From the NCBI GenBank assembly GCA_015478665.1, contig JADMII010000017.1, positions 1-51,574 of the forward strand: 51,574 nt of DNA, given 5' to 3'. A program made the position numbers and the translations under genes. The stretch comes from Dehalococcoidia bacterium. GTDB lineage: Bacteria > Chloroflexota > Dehalococcoidia > DSTF01 > JACRBR01. Below the pieces are notes generated by a model. It was not told the DNA's origin and ran no database searches. It was given only the letters and a program-made list of their open reading frames with translations. Shown here piece after piece: positions 35,094 through 43,216 of the stretch (position 1 is its first letter; each line of letters opens with the position of its first letter).

Positions 35094-36095
35094 ATGCAGC
35101 CCGAGCAGATCGCCGCCTACCTCCGCACGCGGATGCCCGATGCGCGCGACATCGCCGTGAGCAGCCTCGCGCGAATCCCCGGCGGCGCCTCGCGCGAGAC
35201 ATGGACCTTCGACGCGCGCTGGTCCGCCGACGGCCGCGAGGTCGAGCGGGCCTTCATCCTCCGCCGCGACCCGCCGGCCAGCCTGCTCGAAAGCAACAAC
35301 GACCTCGAGTTCGAGCTCTACACCGCGCTCGCCGAGAGCGGCATCCCCGTCCCCCACGTCCACTGGATCGAACGCGACGGCTCAGCGCTCGAGCGTCCCT
35401 TCTACATCATGGAGCGCCTCGCCGGCGCCAGCGACGCCCGCACCCTCGTCGCCTCCCCGGAATGGGCCGGCGTGCGGCCGACGATCATCCGCCAGAAGGC
35501 GGCGATCCTGGCGCAGATCCACGCCTTCGACATCGCCCCGCTGCGCTCGCTCGACCGACCGCCGGCGCCCGAGGCGGCGGCGCTGCACGAGGTCGAGCGC
35601 TGGCAGGGCACGATGCGCGCGGACACGCTCGAACCGCAGCCGGTGCTGGAGATGGCACTCAGCTGGCTGAAGCGGCACCTGCCGCCGCCGCCGCAACGCC
35701 TCGCGCTCGTGCATGCCGATTACCGCACCGGCAACTTCCTGTACGATACGAGCGGCATCACCGGCGTCCTCGACTGGGAGATGGCGCACGCCGGCGACCC
35801 GGTCGAAGATCTCGGCTGGGTCTGCATCAAGTCGTGGCGCTGGGCCGGCGACGAGCGGGTCGGCGGCCTCTGCTCGCGCGATGAGTTCATCCGCCTCTAC
35901 GAGGACGCTGGCGGCGTGAAGGTCGACCGCGACGCGCTGAAGTTCTGGGAAGTGCTGGGCAACCTGAAACTCGCCGTCATCTTCATCAGCGGCACGCAGT
36001 CGATCGTCGCCGGCAAGACGCCCGACCTGCTGCTCGCCGTCACGGCCTTCGTGAACCCCGGCATCGAGGCCGAGATCATGGGTCTGATCGCATGA
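35094..36095 (+). CDS. phosphotransferase family protein (APH/choline-kinase-like)
   Basis: The protein has 333 aa with the APH fold. IPGGASRETWTFD is the nucleotide loop, AFILRRDPP carries the Lys/Arg strand, and FYIMERLAG is the hinge. LALVHADYRTGNFLYD is the catalytic loop (HxDxxxxN variant, with the Asp as base) and GVLDWEMAHAGDPVEDLGWV holds the metal-binding Asp. Similar proteins sit next to acyl-CoA dehydrogenases or in ACAD10-like fusions, where they may phosphorylate small hydroxylated substrates. The substrate is not known, and the sequence is not a known antibiotic-resistance enzyme. The next gene, 67 bp on, encodes a partner of unknown role. Confidence 0.85.
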   Translation: MQPEQIAAYLRTRMPDARDIAVSSLARIPGGASRETWTFDARWSADGREVERAFILRRDPPASLLESNNDLEFELYTALAESGIPVPHVHWIERDGSALERPFYIMERLAGASDARTLVASPEWAGVRPTIIRQKAAILAQIHAFDIAPLRSLDRPPAPEAAALHEVERWQGTMRADTLEPQPVLEMALSWLKRHLPPPPQRLALVHADYRTGNFLYDTSGITGVLDWEMAHAGDPVEDLGWVCIKSWRWAGDERVGGLCSRDEFIRLYEDAGGVKVDRDALKFWEVLGNLKLAVIFISGTQSIVAGKTPDLLLAVTAFVNPGIEAEIMGLIA

Positions 36096-36162
36096 TCACC
36101 GGACGACGTCCCTCCGCCAGCCGGCACTCCGCCACCAGCGCCACGATCGCAAGGCGCCGCGC

Positions 36163-36636
36163 ATGAGGCCCTATCCCGACGAGCTGCTGCGGGCGCTGCA
36201 GGCCGGCATCATGGCGCACTTCGCGCCCGAGGTGCAGTCGACCTACGGCAAGGCGCAGATCGCCTTCGCCATGCTCCTCTTCGGCGTCGTGCAGCGCGAC
36301 TACGACCGCGCCGTCCCGGATCTCATCGACGAGAACCGCCGCCTGCGCGGCCTGCTGGATGCCGCCGCCGTCGCCCTCGCCGCGCTCGACGGCGACGCGG
36401 TGCGCGCCGCCCGCGGTCGCATCGCCGCGCTGCCTCCGGCGACGCCGTCGCTGCGTCTCTCTGACCTGCGCGCCGAGCACGCGCTGCTGCGGTCGGAGAT
36501 CGCCGGCCTCGCGCCGCTCATCGAGTCCGCGGCCGACGACCCATCACGGGCGCCGCTCCGCGACGTCCGTGCGTCGATCTACGCCTACCTCATCGAGGAT
36601 GCGAAGAAGCGCGCGGTGCCGGTCCTCGGGGCATAG
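36163..36636 (+). CDS. hypothetical protein next to the phosphotransferase, 157 aa
   Basis: It is an all-helical soluble protein: LLRALQAGIMAHFAPEVQSTYGKAQIAFAMLLFGVVQRDYDRAV, then PDLIDENRRLRGLLDAAA, and a C-terminal helical pair ending YAYLIEDAKKRAVPVLGA. I do not recognise a named family. Its place directly after the phosphotransferase suggests a shared job. Four-helix bundles of this kind often mediate dimerisation, but this is inference. Confidence 0.7.
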   Translation: MRPYPDELLRALQAGIMAHFAPEVQSTYGKAQIAFAMLLFGVVQRDYDRAVPDLIDENRRLRGLLDAAAVALAALDGDAVRAARGRIAALPPATPSLRLSDLRAEHALLRSEIAGLAPLIESAADDPSRAPLRDVRASIYAYLIEDAKKRAVPVLGA

Positions 36637-36768
36637 CCGCACGCTGCCAGTCGCGGGTCGTTCGGTGCGTGCTTCACGTGGCAAACCCGCGATCCAGTGC
36701 GTCGGTCGTGAACTGCGACCAAGGTCTGCGGTCGCCGCGAGCCTGAGGCCCGCGGCGTAGTCGCGGCC

Positions 36769-36774
36769 TATACT
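36769..36774 (+). promoter_or_regulatory. -10 box TATACT upstream of the formyltransferase gene
   Basis: TATACT is followed after 5 nt by ATG 36780, which opens a 23-codon frame overlapping the formyltransferase start. If used, the transcript begins at or by that ATG and leaves a 56-nt leader for the main gene. Confidence 0.45.
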
Positions 36775-36779
36775 CCCAC

Positions 36780-36851
36780 ATGAGGACGGCCGGGCAGGAT
36801 CGCCCACACATGCTCGACGCATGCCAGGAGCTCCGATGCGCATCGCACTGA
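36780..36851 (+). CDS. possible leaderless upstream frame (23 aa)
   Basis: The frame starts at ATG 36780, right after TATACT, and ends at TGA 36849-36851, inside the main gene (start 36836) in another frame. It could couple or tune translation. Its sequence is not recognised, and chance is possible. Confidence 0.25.
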   Translation: MRTAGQDRPHMLDACQELRCASH

Positions 36852-37771
36852 TCGGTCAGGCGGCGTTCGGCGAGGCGGTGTACCGCGCGCTTCGCGACGC
36901 CGGCGAGCAGATCGTCGCCGTCTCCTCGATCACCGGCACCCGGGAGCGGCCCGACGCGCTCTGGGCCGCCGCCGCCGCCGATGCCATCCCGCTCTTCCCA
37001 ACGGTCGACCTGAAACGGCGCGACGTGCTCGACGCCTACGCCTCCACGCAGCCCGAACTCGGCGTGATGGCTTTCGTCACGCACATCCTCCCGCAGCGCG
37101 TGCTCGTCGTGCCCGCCGGCGGCACGATCCAGTACCATCCATCGCTGCTGCCGAGGCACCGCGGCATCAGCGCCATGCACTGGGCGATCCGTCAGGGCGA
37201 ACCATCGACCGGCCTCAGCGTCTTCTGGGTCGACGCCGGCATCGACACCGGCCCGGTGCTCCTGCAGCGGCAGGCGCCGATCGCCCCCGACGACACCGTC
37301 GGCTCCCTCTACTTCGACAAGCTCTTCGGGGCCGGCGTCGATGCGCTCGCGGAGTCCGTCCGCCTGGTCCGCGAAGGGCGCGCGCCGCGGATCGCGCAGG
37401 ACGAGTCGCACGCAACGTATGAGCCTGCCGCGGACGACAGCAACAGCGGCATCGATTGGAGCGCCCCGGCGCAGCAGGTCTACGACCTGATCCGCGGCTC
37501 GAACCCGTCGCCCGGCGCCCATGCCGTGCTCGCCGGCGCGCGCGTGCGCATCTTCGACTCGCGGCTGACGCTGCGGGACGGTGCGCCGGCGCCGCCGGGC
37601 ACCATCCTCGGCTCGCAGGACGACCGGATCGATGTCGCGCTGGCGGGCGGCGTGCTGCACGTGCTGCGGCTGCAGCGCGTCGGCGGCAAGAAGCTCGCCG
37701 CGCCGGAGTTCGCCGCGGAGCCGGGCGTTGTCGTCGCCGGCGCGCGGTTCGAGGATGGCGCGGCGCCGTGA
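36836..37771 (+). CDS. formyltransferase-domain protein like the hydrolase domain of 10-formyl-THF dehydrogenase
   Basis: The 311-aa protein has the formyltransferase fold: MRIALIGQAAFGEAVYRALRDAG, then IQYHPSLLPRHRGISAMHWAIRQGEPSTGLSVFWVDAGIDTGPVLLQR (folate site SLLPRHRG, catalytic His and Asp). The C-terminal domain has ATYEPAADDSNSGIDWSAPAQQVYDLIRG. These parts match the N-terminal domain of ALDH1L1-type enzymes (YHPSLLPRHRG, DDGLDTG, INWDQPA) better than Met-tRNA formyltransferase. The catalytic Asn of FMT is replaced by Gln/Tyr (IQYH). It may hydrolyse or transfer a formyl group from 10-formyl-THF. AGGAG lies 5 bases before ATG 36836. Product name uncertain between the two. Confidence 0.85.
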   Translation: MRIALIGQAAFGEAVYRALRDAGEQIVAVSSITGTRERPDALWAAAAADAIPLFPTVDLKRRDVLDAYASTQPELGVMAFVTHILPQRVLVVPAGGTIQYHPSLLPRHRGISAMHWAIRQGEPSTGLSVFWVDAGIDTGPVLLQRQAPIAPDDTVGSLYFDKLFGAGVDALAESVRLVREGRAPRIAQDESHATYEPAADDSNSGIDWSAPAQQVYDLIRGSNPSPGAHAVLAGARVRIFDSRLTLRDGAPAPPGTILGSQDDRIDVALAGGVLHVLRLQRVGGKKLAAPEFAAEPGVVVAGARFEDGAAP

Positions 37772-37875
37772 GCGCGCTGTGCTCCGCGGGCGGCGGACGC
37801 GACCGATCCGAATCTGAACCTGCGCCGGGCGGTTGCCAATTTTGGCCACCCCGGTGTTCAGCACCCTGCTGCTAG

Positions 37876-39318
37876 CTAGCTACCCGGCGTCGGCGTCGGT
37901 GGCGGCGCCGAGGGGGTCACCGGCGGCGGCGTCAGCACGATGCTGTTGAGCACGTACAACGGGATCGCCGCGAGGTCGCCGTAAATGCCTCGGAGGACAT
38001 CCGGGTCGACCAGCAGCACGCTGCCGTCCGGCTGCTTGACCCGCATGTCGGTCTCCTGGAACTGCCCGTCGACGACCTGGTACCACCACATGTCGCCGTT
38101 CATCGCGTTCAGGATGATCAGCGACGTGCTGTCGGCGTTCGACAGATGGATCAGTGTCGGCGAGGGCGAGGCGTAGTCGCCGCCGGCGATCCGCCAGCCG
38201 TCCTTCTCGGACGGGATCAGCGCGCTCAGGTTCCGCACTGACAGCCGGATCCAGAGGACGCCGAGGTCCGAGGTCACCGGCGTGCTGACGCTGATCGGCG
38301 GCGCCGCTGCCGGCGGCACGGGCGTCGGCGGTCTCTCCGCCGGCGGCGTCGGCGTCGGCGAGGCGCCGGGCGTCGCCGAGCCGCTGTCCGCGGCCGGCGT
38401 CGCGGGAGTCTCGGAAGGCGCCGGCGATGCCGTCGGTGTGATCCGGATCGTCGGGTTCAGCACACCGGCGCGCGGCTGCTTCGTGATCGCGACGGTCGCC
38501 GTCAGCAGCGCGTTCTTCGAGGTGCTGACGGCGTGCGCAAGAGCCGGCGCGGCGCTGGCTGCGACGTGTGGCGCCGCCTGATCCAGCGCGATGCTCGATT
38601 GCTCCGACACATCCTGCAGCTTTGCCAGTGCATCCGGGCTCCATGACCCGTTCTGCGCGTCCCTGGTGAGCGAAGCGGTCTGGCTGGCGAGCCGCTCCAG
38701 CTCGCCGCTCTGGATCGTCTCGCCGTTCTTCACGAGCTCCGTGATCTCCGTTGCGCGCTCACCGGCGATCTCGAGCTGAATGCGCCGCTTGTCGTCCGTG
38801 TTGAAGGCGAGCGCCAGCCGCACGCGCTCCGTCTCGAGCTTCACCGGGTACCGCCAGTCCCCCGGGAGCGCGCTGCTCGCCGAGGCGACGGTGTACGTCG
38901 AGAAGGAGAAGAAGATCAGCAGCGCCCCGGCGAGCCCGGCGAGCGCCCGCGCGCCCGGCACGTACCAGGGACGCCGTCGTGCAGGCTTCGCCGCCAGCGT
39001 GCCTTCACGCCGCATGCGGTGCGCTGCCATCAGGAAGCGCACGCGCGCCGCGGCGAAGAACGAGGCGGACGGCTCGACGCCGTATGCCTCTTCAATCCGC
39101 TTGCCGCTGGCAACGAGGAAGCGCTCGCGGGCACCGGACGCGAACTCCTGGCTTGCCACGGCGGCGCCGGCCGTCTGCTGCACGGCGAGCACGGTCTGCA
39201 GTTGCGGACGGAGTGCGTCGGCGTGCTGCGGATACCGGCGCAGGCAGTCGGCGAGCGTCCACCGGCCCTCGCGCAGGGCTTCCAGGCAGCTGTCCAGCGC
39301 GCGATCGAAGTCGCTCAT
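37876..39318 (-). CDS. DUF5667-type membrane protein, partner of the ECF sigma factor
   Basis: The 480-aa protein has a cytoplasmic N-terminal region (residues 1-125, with CLEALREGRWTLADCLRRYPQHADAL), one membrane helix (GARALAGLAGALLIFFSFSTYTVASASSALPGDWRYPVK) with a DUF5667-like segment, and a coiled region (RRIQLEIAGERATEITELVKNGE). A long Thr/Pro linker and an extracellular C-terminal beta domain (about 330-460) follow. Its ATG overlaps the sigma factor stop in ATGA, so translation is coupled. The arrangement suggests a transmembrane anti-sigma factor; the N-terminal part would bind the sigma factor. DUF5667 proteins in sigma-factor operons are typical of Chloroflexota. Confidence 0.8.
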   Translation of the reverse strand: MSDFDRALDSCLEALREGRWTLADCLRRYPQHADALRPQLQTVLAVQQTAGAAVASQEFASGARERFLVASGKRIEEAYGVEPSASFFAAARVRFLMAAHRMRREGTLAAKPARRRPWYVPGARALAGLAGALLIFFSFSTYTVASASSALPGDWRYPVKLETERVRLALAFNTDDKRRIQLEIAGERATEITELVKNGETIQSGELERLASQTASLTRDAQNGSWSPDALAKLQDVSEQSSIALDQAAPHVAASAAPALAHAVSTSKNALLTATVAITKQPRAGVLNPTIRITPTASPAPSETPATPAADSGSATPGASPTPTPPAERPPTPVPPAAAPPISVSTPVTSDLGVLWIRLSVRNLSALIPSEKDGWRIAGGDYASPSPTLIHLSNADSTSLIILNAMNGDMWWYQVVDGQFQETDMRVKQPDGSVLLVDPDVLRGIYGDLAAIPLYVLNSIVLTPPPVTPSAPPPTPTPGS

Positions 39319-39962
39319 CCGCCTGTCTCCGCATCGATCGCCGGCGCGGCGCGCCCGTCCGGGATCAGGATCTTCTGAAGCTTCGCGACGGCCTTGTGCT
39401 GGAGCGCCTTGATGTTGCCTTCCCGCTTGCCGAGCACCTTCGCCGTGTCGGCGATGGAGAGCCCGACGGCGAACCGCAGCGCGATCACCTCACGCTGCGC
39501 GTCCGGCAGCAGCTCCGTCGCCCGCTGCACCTCTTCGAGCGTGATCCGCTCTTCGACCGCGCTGGCGAGGTCGAACCGCAGGTCCACCATCTCGTCGGGG
39601 AGCTCGCTGGTCGGACGGCCGCGCTGGGCGGCGCGGCGGAAGTACGTCGCGATGTGGTTGTGGGCGATGCGGAAGATCCACGACGAGAACGGCACGTCCT
39701 TCCAGCGGAACTCTCCGATCGCCCCCAGCATCTTCAAGAACACCTCTTCCGTCAGGTCCTCGGCCTCTGCCACGTTGCCGATGCGCGCGAGCGCGTAGCG
39801 GTAGATGCGCGGCATGTACCAGTCGTAGAGGTCTGCGAGCGCCTGCTGGTCGCCGGTCCGCGCGCGGTCCACCGCGTCGCGTTCGACTTCCACCGGGACG
39901 GCCGGTATCGATGGTGAGTCCACCCTGGACACTTCGTTATCGAACGAAGGCATCAGGGACAT
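39315..39962 (-). CDS. ECF-type RNA polymerase sigma factor
   Basis: The 215-aa protein has sigma region 2 (ALADLYDWYMPRIYRYALARIGNVAEAEDLTEEVFLKMLGAIGEF, then FSSWIFRIAHNHIATYFRR) and region 4 (LLPDAQREVIALRFAVGLSIADTAKVLGKREGNIKALQHKAVAKLQKIL). It should direct RNA polymerase to its own set of promoters, probably including its own. ATG 39962 (MSLMPSF) has GGCGGGC upstream; 39953 is an alternative. The stop overlaps the DUF5667 start in ATGA. Confidence 0.93.
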   Translation of the reverse strand: MSLMPSFDNEVSRVDSPSIPAVPVEVERDAVDRARTGDQQALADLYDWYMPRIYRYALARIGNVAEAEDLTEEVFLKMLGAIGEFRWKDVPFSSWIFRIAHNHIATYFRRAAQRGRPTSELPDEMVDLRFDLASAVEERITLEEVQRATELLPDAQREVIALRFAVGLSIADTAKVLGKREGNIKALQHKAVAKLQKILIPDGRAAPAIDAETGG

Positions 39963-40014
39963 GCGCCCGCCATTCGAAAGGCCACTCCCGGCCGCCGCCC
40001 CACAGCACCACTGG

Positions 40015-40045
40015 TAGAACGTCTCATCCTGGCGAAAGGTTAACC
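40015..40045 (-). promoter_or_regulatory. possible autoregulated ECF promoter
   Basis: On the minus strand GGTTAACC (40045-40038), 16 bp, CGTTCTA (40021-40015) fits the ECF pattern of an AAC-type -35 and a CGT-type -10. It lies about 55 bases before the sigma factor start. Confidence 0.45.
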
Positions 40046-40129
40046 CTTCTCCCCGTTTCTCTCCGACGCTTGACCGTCTCAGGCCCGGCATCCCGCCGAC
40101 ATCTCGTGTCGAGATGGGATGCCAGCGGC

Positions 40130-42784
40130 TCAGCCCCGAATCGGCCGCGCATCGGGCTGCCAGCGCGCCAGCGCCTCGCGGATGCGCGTGTACAGCCGCG
40201 GCTCCGCCTGCTGCCACTCCCCGGGGATCATCGGCACGACGGGCGAGATGCGCCCGTACTTCATCCGGAAGTACAGGATCGAGATCAGATCGGCTTGCTG
40301 CCGGGCGCCGCCCGCCTGCACGAGCGCCCGCAGGCGGCCGGCGACGTCGGCGGGCACCTGGCCGTCGCCGTAGGATTCGCCGAGCAGGAGGAGCGACTCC
40401 GGCTCCTGCAGTTGGCCGCCGAGCACCCACTGGCGGCGGGCGGCGGCGATATCACCCTTCAGCGCATACCACTGACCCAGCGCGGTGCGCGCCGGCCCGA
40501 AGTCCGGCTGCCGGCGTACGGCGGCGTCGAGCTGCCCGAAGGCGTCCTCGAGCTTCCCCTGCTGCATCTGCATGCGCGCCAGCGCGACGCGCGCCGTGAG
40601 GTCGTTCGGCGTGCTGAAGACGAGCAGGCTGCAGCCCTTCGCGTCGGCGTCCAGCCCGTCGAGCGACGACGCCGCGTCGTAGCGGCGCGCCTCCACCAAG
40701 TACGCGCCGTGCGTGCACGGGTTCAGCCCGACGATCGACTGCTTTATGATCGCCGGGAAGTTCGTGCGGCGAAATGGCGTCTGCTGCCAGTACGTCGCAC
40801 CGGCGAGCGAGGCGTTCATCGAGATCGCCTGCGCGTACGTCTCGATCGCCGTGTCGCCGCGGCCGGTGTCCTCATACACATCGCCCACCATCAGCACCGG
40901 CTGCCAGTTTGTCCGGGCGATAACGCGCGTCTTCGCGGCCTCTGCCGCAGCGTCGTCGTCACGTCCGGCGAGCGCGTATGCCCGCGCGAGGTTGGCATGC
41001 GCGAGGTCGCTCCGCGGGTCCAGCGCCACCGCCCGCTGCAGGTGCACAACCGCGTTGGCGATCAGCGAGCGATCCTGCCGCCCCGTCTCCTGGAACGCCG
41101 TCGCCTGCATGTCGCCCAGCTCGAGCTGGTACACCGCCAGGCTCGAATCCTCGTTCACCGCCGCCTGCATCTCGCGCAGGGCATCGAACCGGGCCGTCGG
41201 CTGCGCCGGGTCGAAGCGCTGGTTGAAGTCGTTGACCGCCAGATACGCGTGGTAATGGGCGCGATCGATCCGGTACCAGGCGAGGAACGGCAGCGCGAGC
41301 AGCAGCAGCAGGAGCGCCCGCGGCAGCATCGGGGCGATGCGCCGCCGTGCGCGCCCGGCGCGCCGCGAGTCCGCCGGCGCGGCCGCATCGCCCCGCTCTG
41401 CGCTCGCCCGTGCAGCGGCGCGCCGTTCCAGATCGTTCCGCGCGATGATCGCCCCGACCACCGCGAGCGCGATCCCCGGCGCCTTCCAGATGTTCCCCGC
41501 GTCGACGATGTTGTGGACGCCGAAGCCGACGAGTGCGGCGGCGCAGGCGACCGCGAGCAGGCGCTGTTCGAGCGATCCTGCGCGCCACGTCCGGTAGAGC
41601 ATGAAGGCCGCGGCGCCGACGACCGCCGCGAGCGCCAGAAGTCCGAGCACGCCCGTGTCGTCGGCGAGCTGCAGGAAGCCGTTATGCGCGTGCTGGGTGA
41701 AGACGGGGAACTTGCCGCTGTACTGGTCGTAGAGCAACGCGAAGCTGTTCGGCCCCGCGCCTGTCAGGACATGGTCCTGGAAGATTCGCCAGCCGACGCG
41801 CCAGGCGTCCTCGCGCGGGGAGAGCGAGCTGCGGAACAGCCAGCCCGGCCGCGTCGACGAGCGTGCCAGGAACGCGAGAGCGCCGAACACCATCAGCGCG
41901 AGGGCACCGCCGATGGCGGCGATCGCCGTCGGGCTGATGCCGGCCGGCAGCACGTCTGCCCAGCGCAGCCGCTCGCCCGCGCGCTCCCGGGCGTCGATGG
42001 TGAGCGTCAGCCAGACGCCGGCGAGCGTCAGCACCATGCCGGTCACCGCGCCGGCCCAGGCGCCGCGCGACAGCGTCAGGAAGAGCGCCATCGCCGCCAC
42101 GACGAGCGCGGCGCCGGCGAGCGGGCGCTCGCCCCGCAGACCGCCACGCACCGCCGCCAGCAGAAAGAACGGCATCACCAGCACGAGCAGCATCGCCAGC
42201 ACGTTCGTGTGGTCGCTGACGTCGTGGACGCGAGGCACCGTCGGCGGGAAGATGTTCGCCGCACGCAGCCCTTCGACACTCCGCGTCAGCGAGAGATAGT
42301 CCGCGTAGTCGCGACCGACGACCCACAGCGCGTAGAGCGCCAGCGCCGCCCCGACCAGCATCAGTGCCCGCGTCAGCTGCTGCGCGCTCAACCACGGCAA
42401 CTCGCTCAGCGCGTAGAAGACGATGATCGCCGTCCCCACCTGCAGCGTCGCTTCCAGGCTCACCCGCCAGTTGATCGACGTGTACGTCGCGATGGCATAG
42501 GCGGCGATGAACCCGAGCAGCGGCAAATCGAGCGGCGTGCCGCCCGGCAGCCGGCGCCGGGCGACGAGCGCCAGCACGTACGTGGCCGCCAGGACGCCGA
42601 CGAGGATGTGCAGTGTGATCGTGCGAGGGAAGACGTCGAGCGTCAGCTGCGGCATCCCGGTGAAGAGGAAGTAGCCGACCCACGAACCGGCGGCGGCGAG
42701 CGCCACGCCGCGCGCTACCTGCTGGCCGCTCAGCGTCCTGCGGGCTGGGGTGGCCACCGTCCTCGCCGAGGCGAGGTCGCTCAT
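40130..42784 (-). CDS. O-antigen ligase/polymerase-like membrane protein with C-terminal TPR domain
   Basis: The 884-aa protein has about a dozen predicted membrane helices in residues 25-450. The Wzy/WaaL hallmark FLTLSRGAWAGAV and the periplasmic loop DHVLTGAGPNSFALLYDQYSGKFPVFTQHAHNGFLQLADDTG are present. A further helix (LPRALLLLLLALPFLAWY) leads to a soluble C-terminal part with TPR-like repeats (VYQLELGDMQATAFQETGR; AVALDPRSDLAHANLARAYALAGRDDDA; LTARVALARMQMQQGKLEDAFGQLDAAV). It probably joins or polymerises surface glycans. ATG 42784 is preferred over GTG 42793. It precedes the sigma factor on the same strand. Confidence 0.85.
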   Translation of the reverse strand: MSDLASARTVATPARRTLSGQQVARGVALAAAGSWVGYFLFTGMPQLTLDVFPRTITLHILVGVLAATYVLALVARRRLPGGTPLDLPLLGFIAAYAIATYTSINWRVSLEATLQVGTAIIVFYALSELPWLSAQQLTRALMLVGAALALYALWVVGRDYADYLSLTRSVEGLRAANIFPPTVPRVHDVSDHTNVLAMLLVLVMPFFLLAAVRGGLRGERPLAGAALVVAAMALFLTLSRGAWAGAVTGMVLTLAGVWLTLTIDARERAGERLRWADVLPAGISPTAIAAIGGALALMVFGALAFLARSSTRPGWLFRSSLSPREDAWRVGWRIFQDHVLTGAGPNSFALLYDQYSGKFPVFTQHAHNGFLQLADDTGVLGLLALAAVVGAAAFMLYRTWRAGSLEQRLLAVACAAALVGFGVHNIVDAGNIWKAPGIALAVVGAIIARNDLERRAAARASAERGDAAAPADSRRAGRARRRIAPMLPRALLLLLLALPFLAWYRIDRAHYHAYLAVNDFNQRFDPAQPTARFDALREMQAAVNEDSSLAVYQLELGDMQATAFQETGRQDRSLIANAVVHLQRAVALDPRSDLAHANLARAYALAGRDDDAAAEAAKTRVIARTNWQPVLMVGDVYEDTGRGDTAIETYAQAISMNASLAGATYWQQTPFRRTNFPAIIKQSIVGLNPCTHGAYLVEARRYDAASSLDGLDADAKGCSLLVFSTPNDLTARVALARMQMQQGKLEDAFGQLDAAVRRQPDFGPARTALGQWYALKGDIAAARRQWVLGGQLQEPESLLLLGESYGDGQVPADVAGRLRALVQAGGARQQADLISILYFRMKYGRISPVVPMIPGEWQQAEPRLYTRIREALARWQPDARPIRG

Positions 42785-42946
42785 ACGCGCCACCGCGCGG
42801 CGGCTCGGCGCCTCTCACCCAGGATTGTGGCGGCTCTGCGGCTCATGCGGGGCTCCTCGAAAGCCGCCGAAGTGTAGCATGCCGGCTGGAGGCTGGAGGC
42901 TCGAAGCTGGAGGCGGGAGGGTGATGGCCGGAGCTCGGAATACGAA

Positions 42947-42991
42947 CCTCGCCATTCCACGTCGGCGAGAGGCGCCGGGGTGAGGCGCACC
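42947..42991. repeat. REP-like hairpin repeat, copy 2
   Basis: CTCGCC (42948-42953) pairs with GGCGAG (42964-42969) and is followed by GCCGGGGTGAGGCGCACCG. It belongs to the same family as the elements at 1425, 43086 and 45860. Confidence 0.6.
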
Positions 42992-43085
42992 GGCCCGGAT
43001 CCCATCCACGATCCTCAGGACCCCCGGCCTCCACTGGAGGCTGGAGGTGAAGGCTCGAAGCTGGAGGCTGGAAATGCGAACCGTG

Positions 43086-43121
43086 CCTCTCCCTTGGGAG
43101 AGCGGCCGGGGTAAGGCCCAC
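43086..43121. repeat. REP-like hairpin repeat, copy 3
   Basis: CTCTCCC (43087-43093) and GGGAGAG (43096-43102) form a tight stem, followed by CGGCCGGGGTAAGGCCCAC. This is the clearest copy of the family. Confidence 0.65.
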
Positions 43122-43216
43122 AGGCCCCGCACCCGATCCGCCCAACCCGGAACGCGCCCCAGTCGCAACTCCCCGCTCCAGACCGGCGAAAAGGTCACTG
43201 ATGACGGTGCGCCGCC

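Larger units (their letters stand above)
42785..43216. repeat. repeat-rich intergenic region
   Basis: No gene is seen. The region has two copies of a composite module. AGGCTCGAAGCTGGAGGC occurs at 42897-42914 and again at 43051-43068, surrounded by degenerate ctggaggctgga runs. Each copy is followed by a REP-like hairpin (42947-42991 and 43086-43121). Confidence 0.75.

Noticed and set aside
37856-37880. TTCAGCACCCTGCTGCTAGCTAG, which resembles the IS end (TTCAACACCCTG-CTAG)
   Set aside because: Only 11 of 12 core bases match, with three extra bases before CTAG, and there is no matching partner end nearby. It sits at the end of the DUF5667 gene in normal codons, so chance is a simpler reading than a solo IS end.
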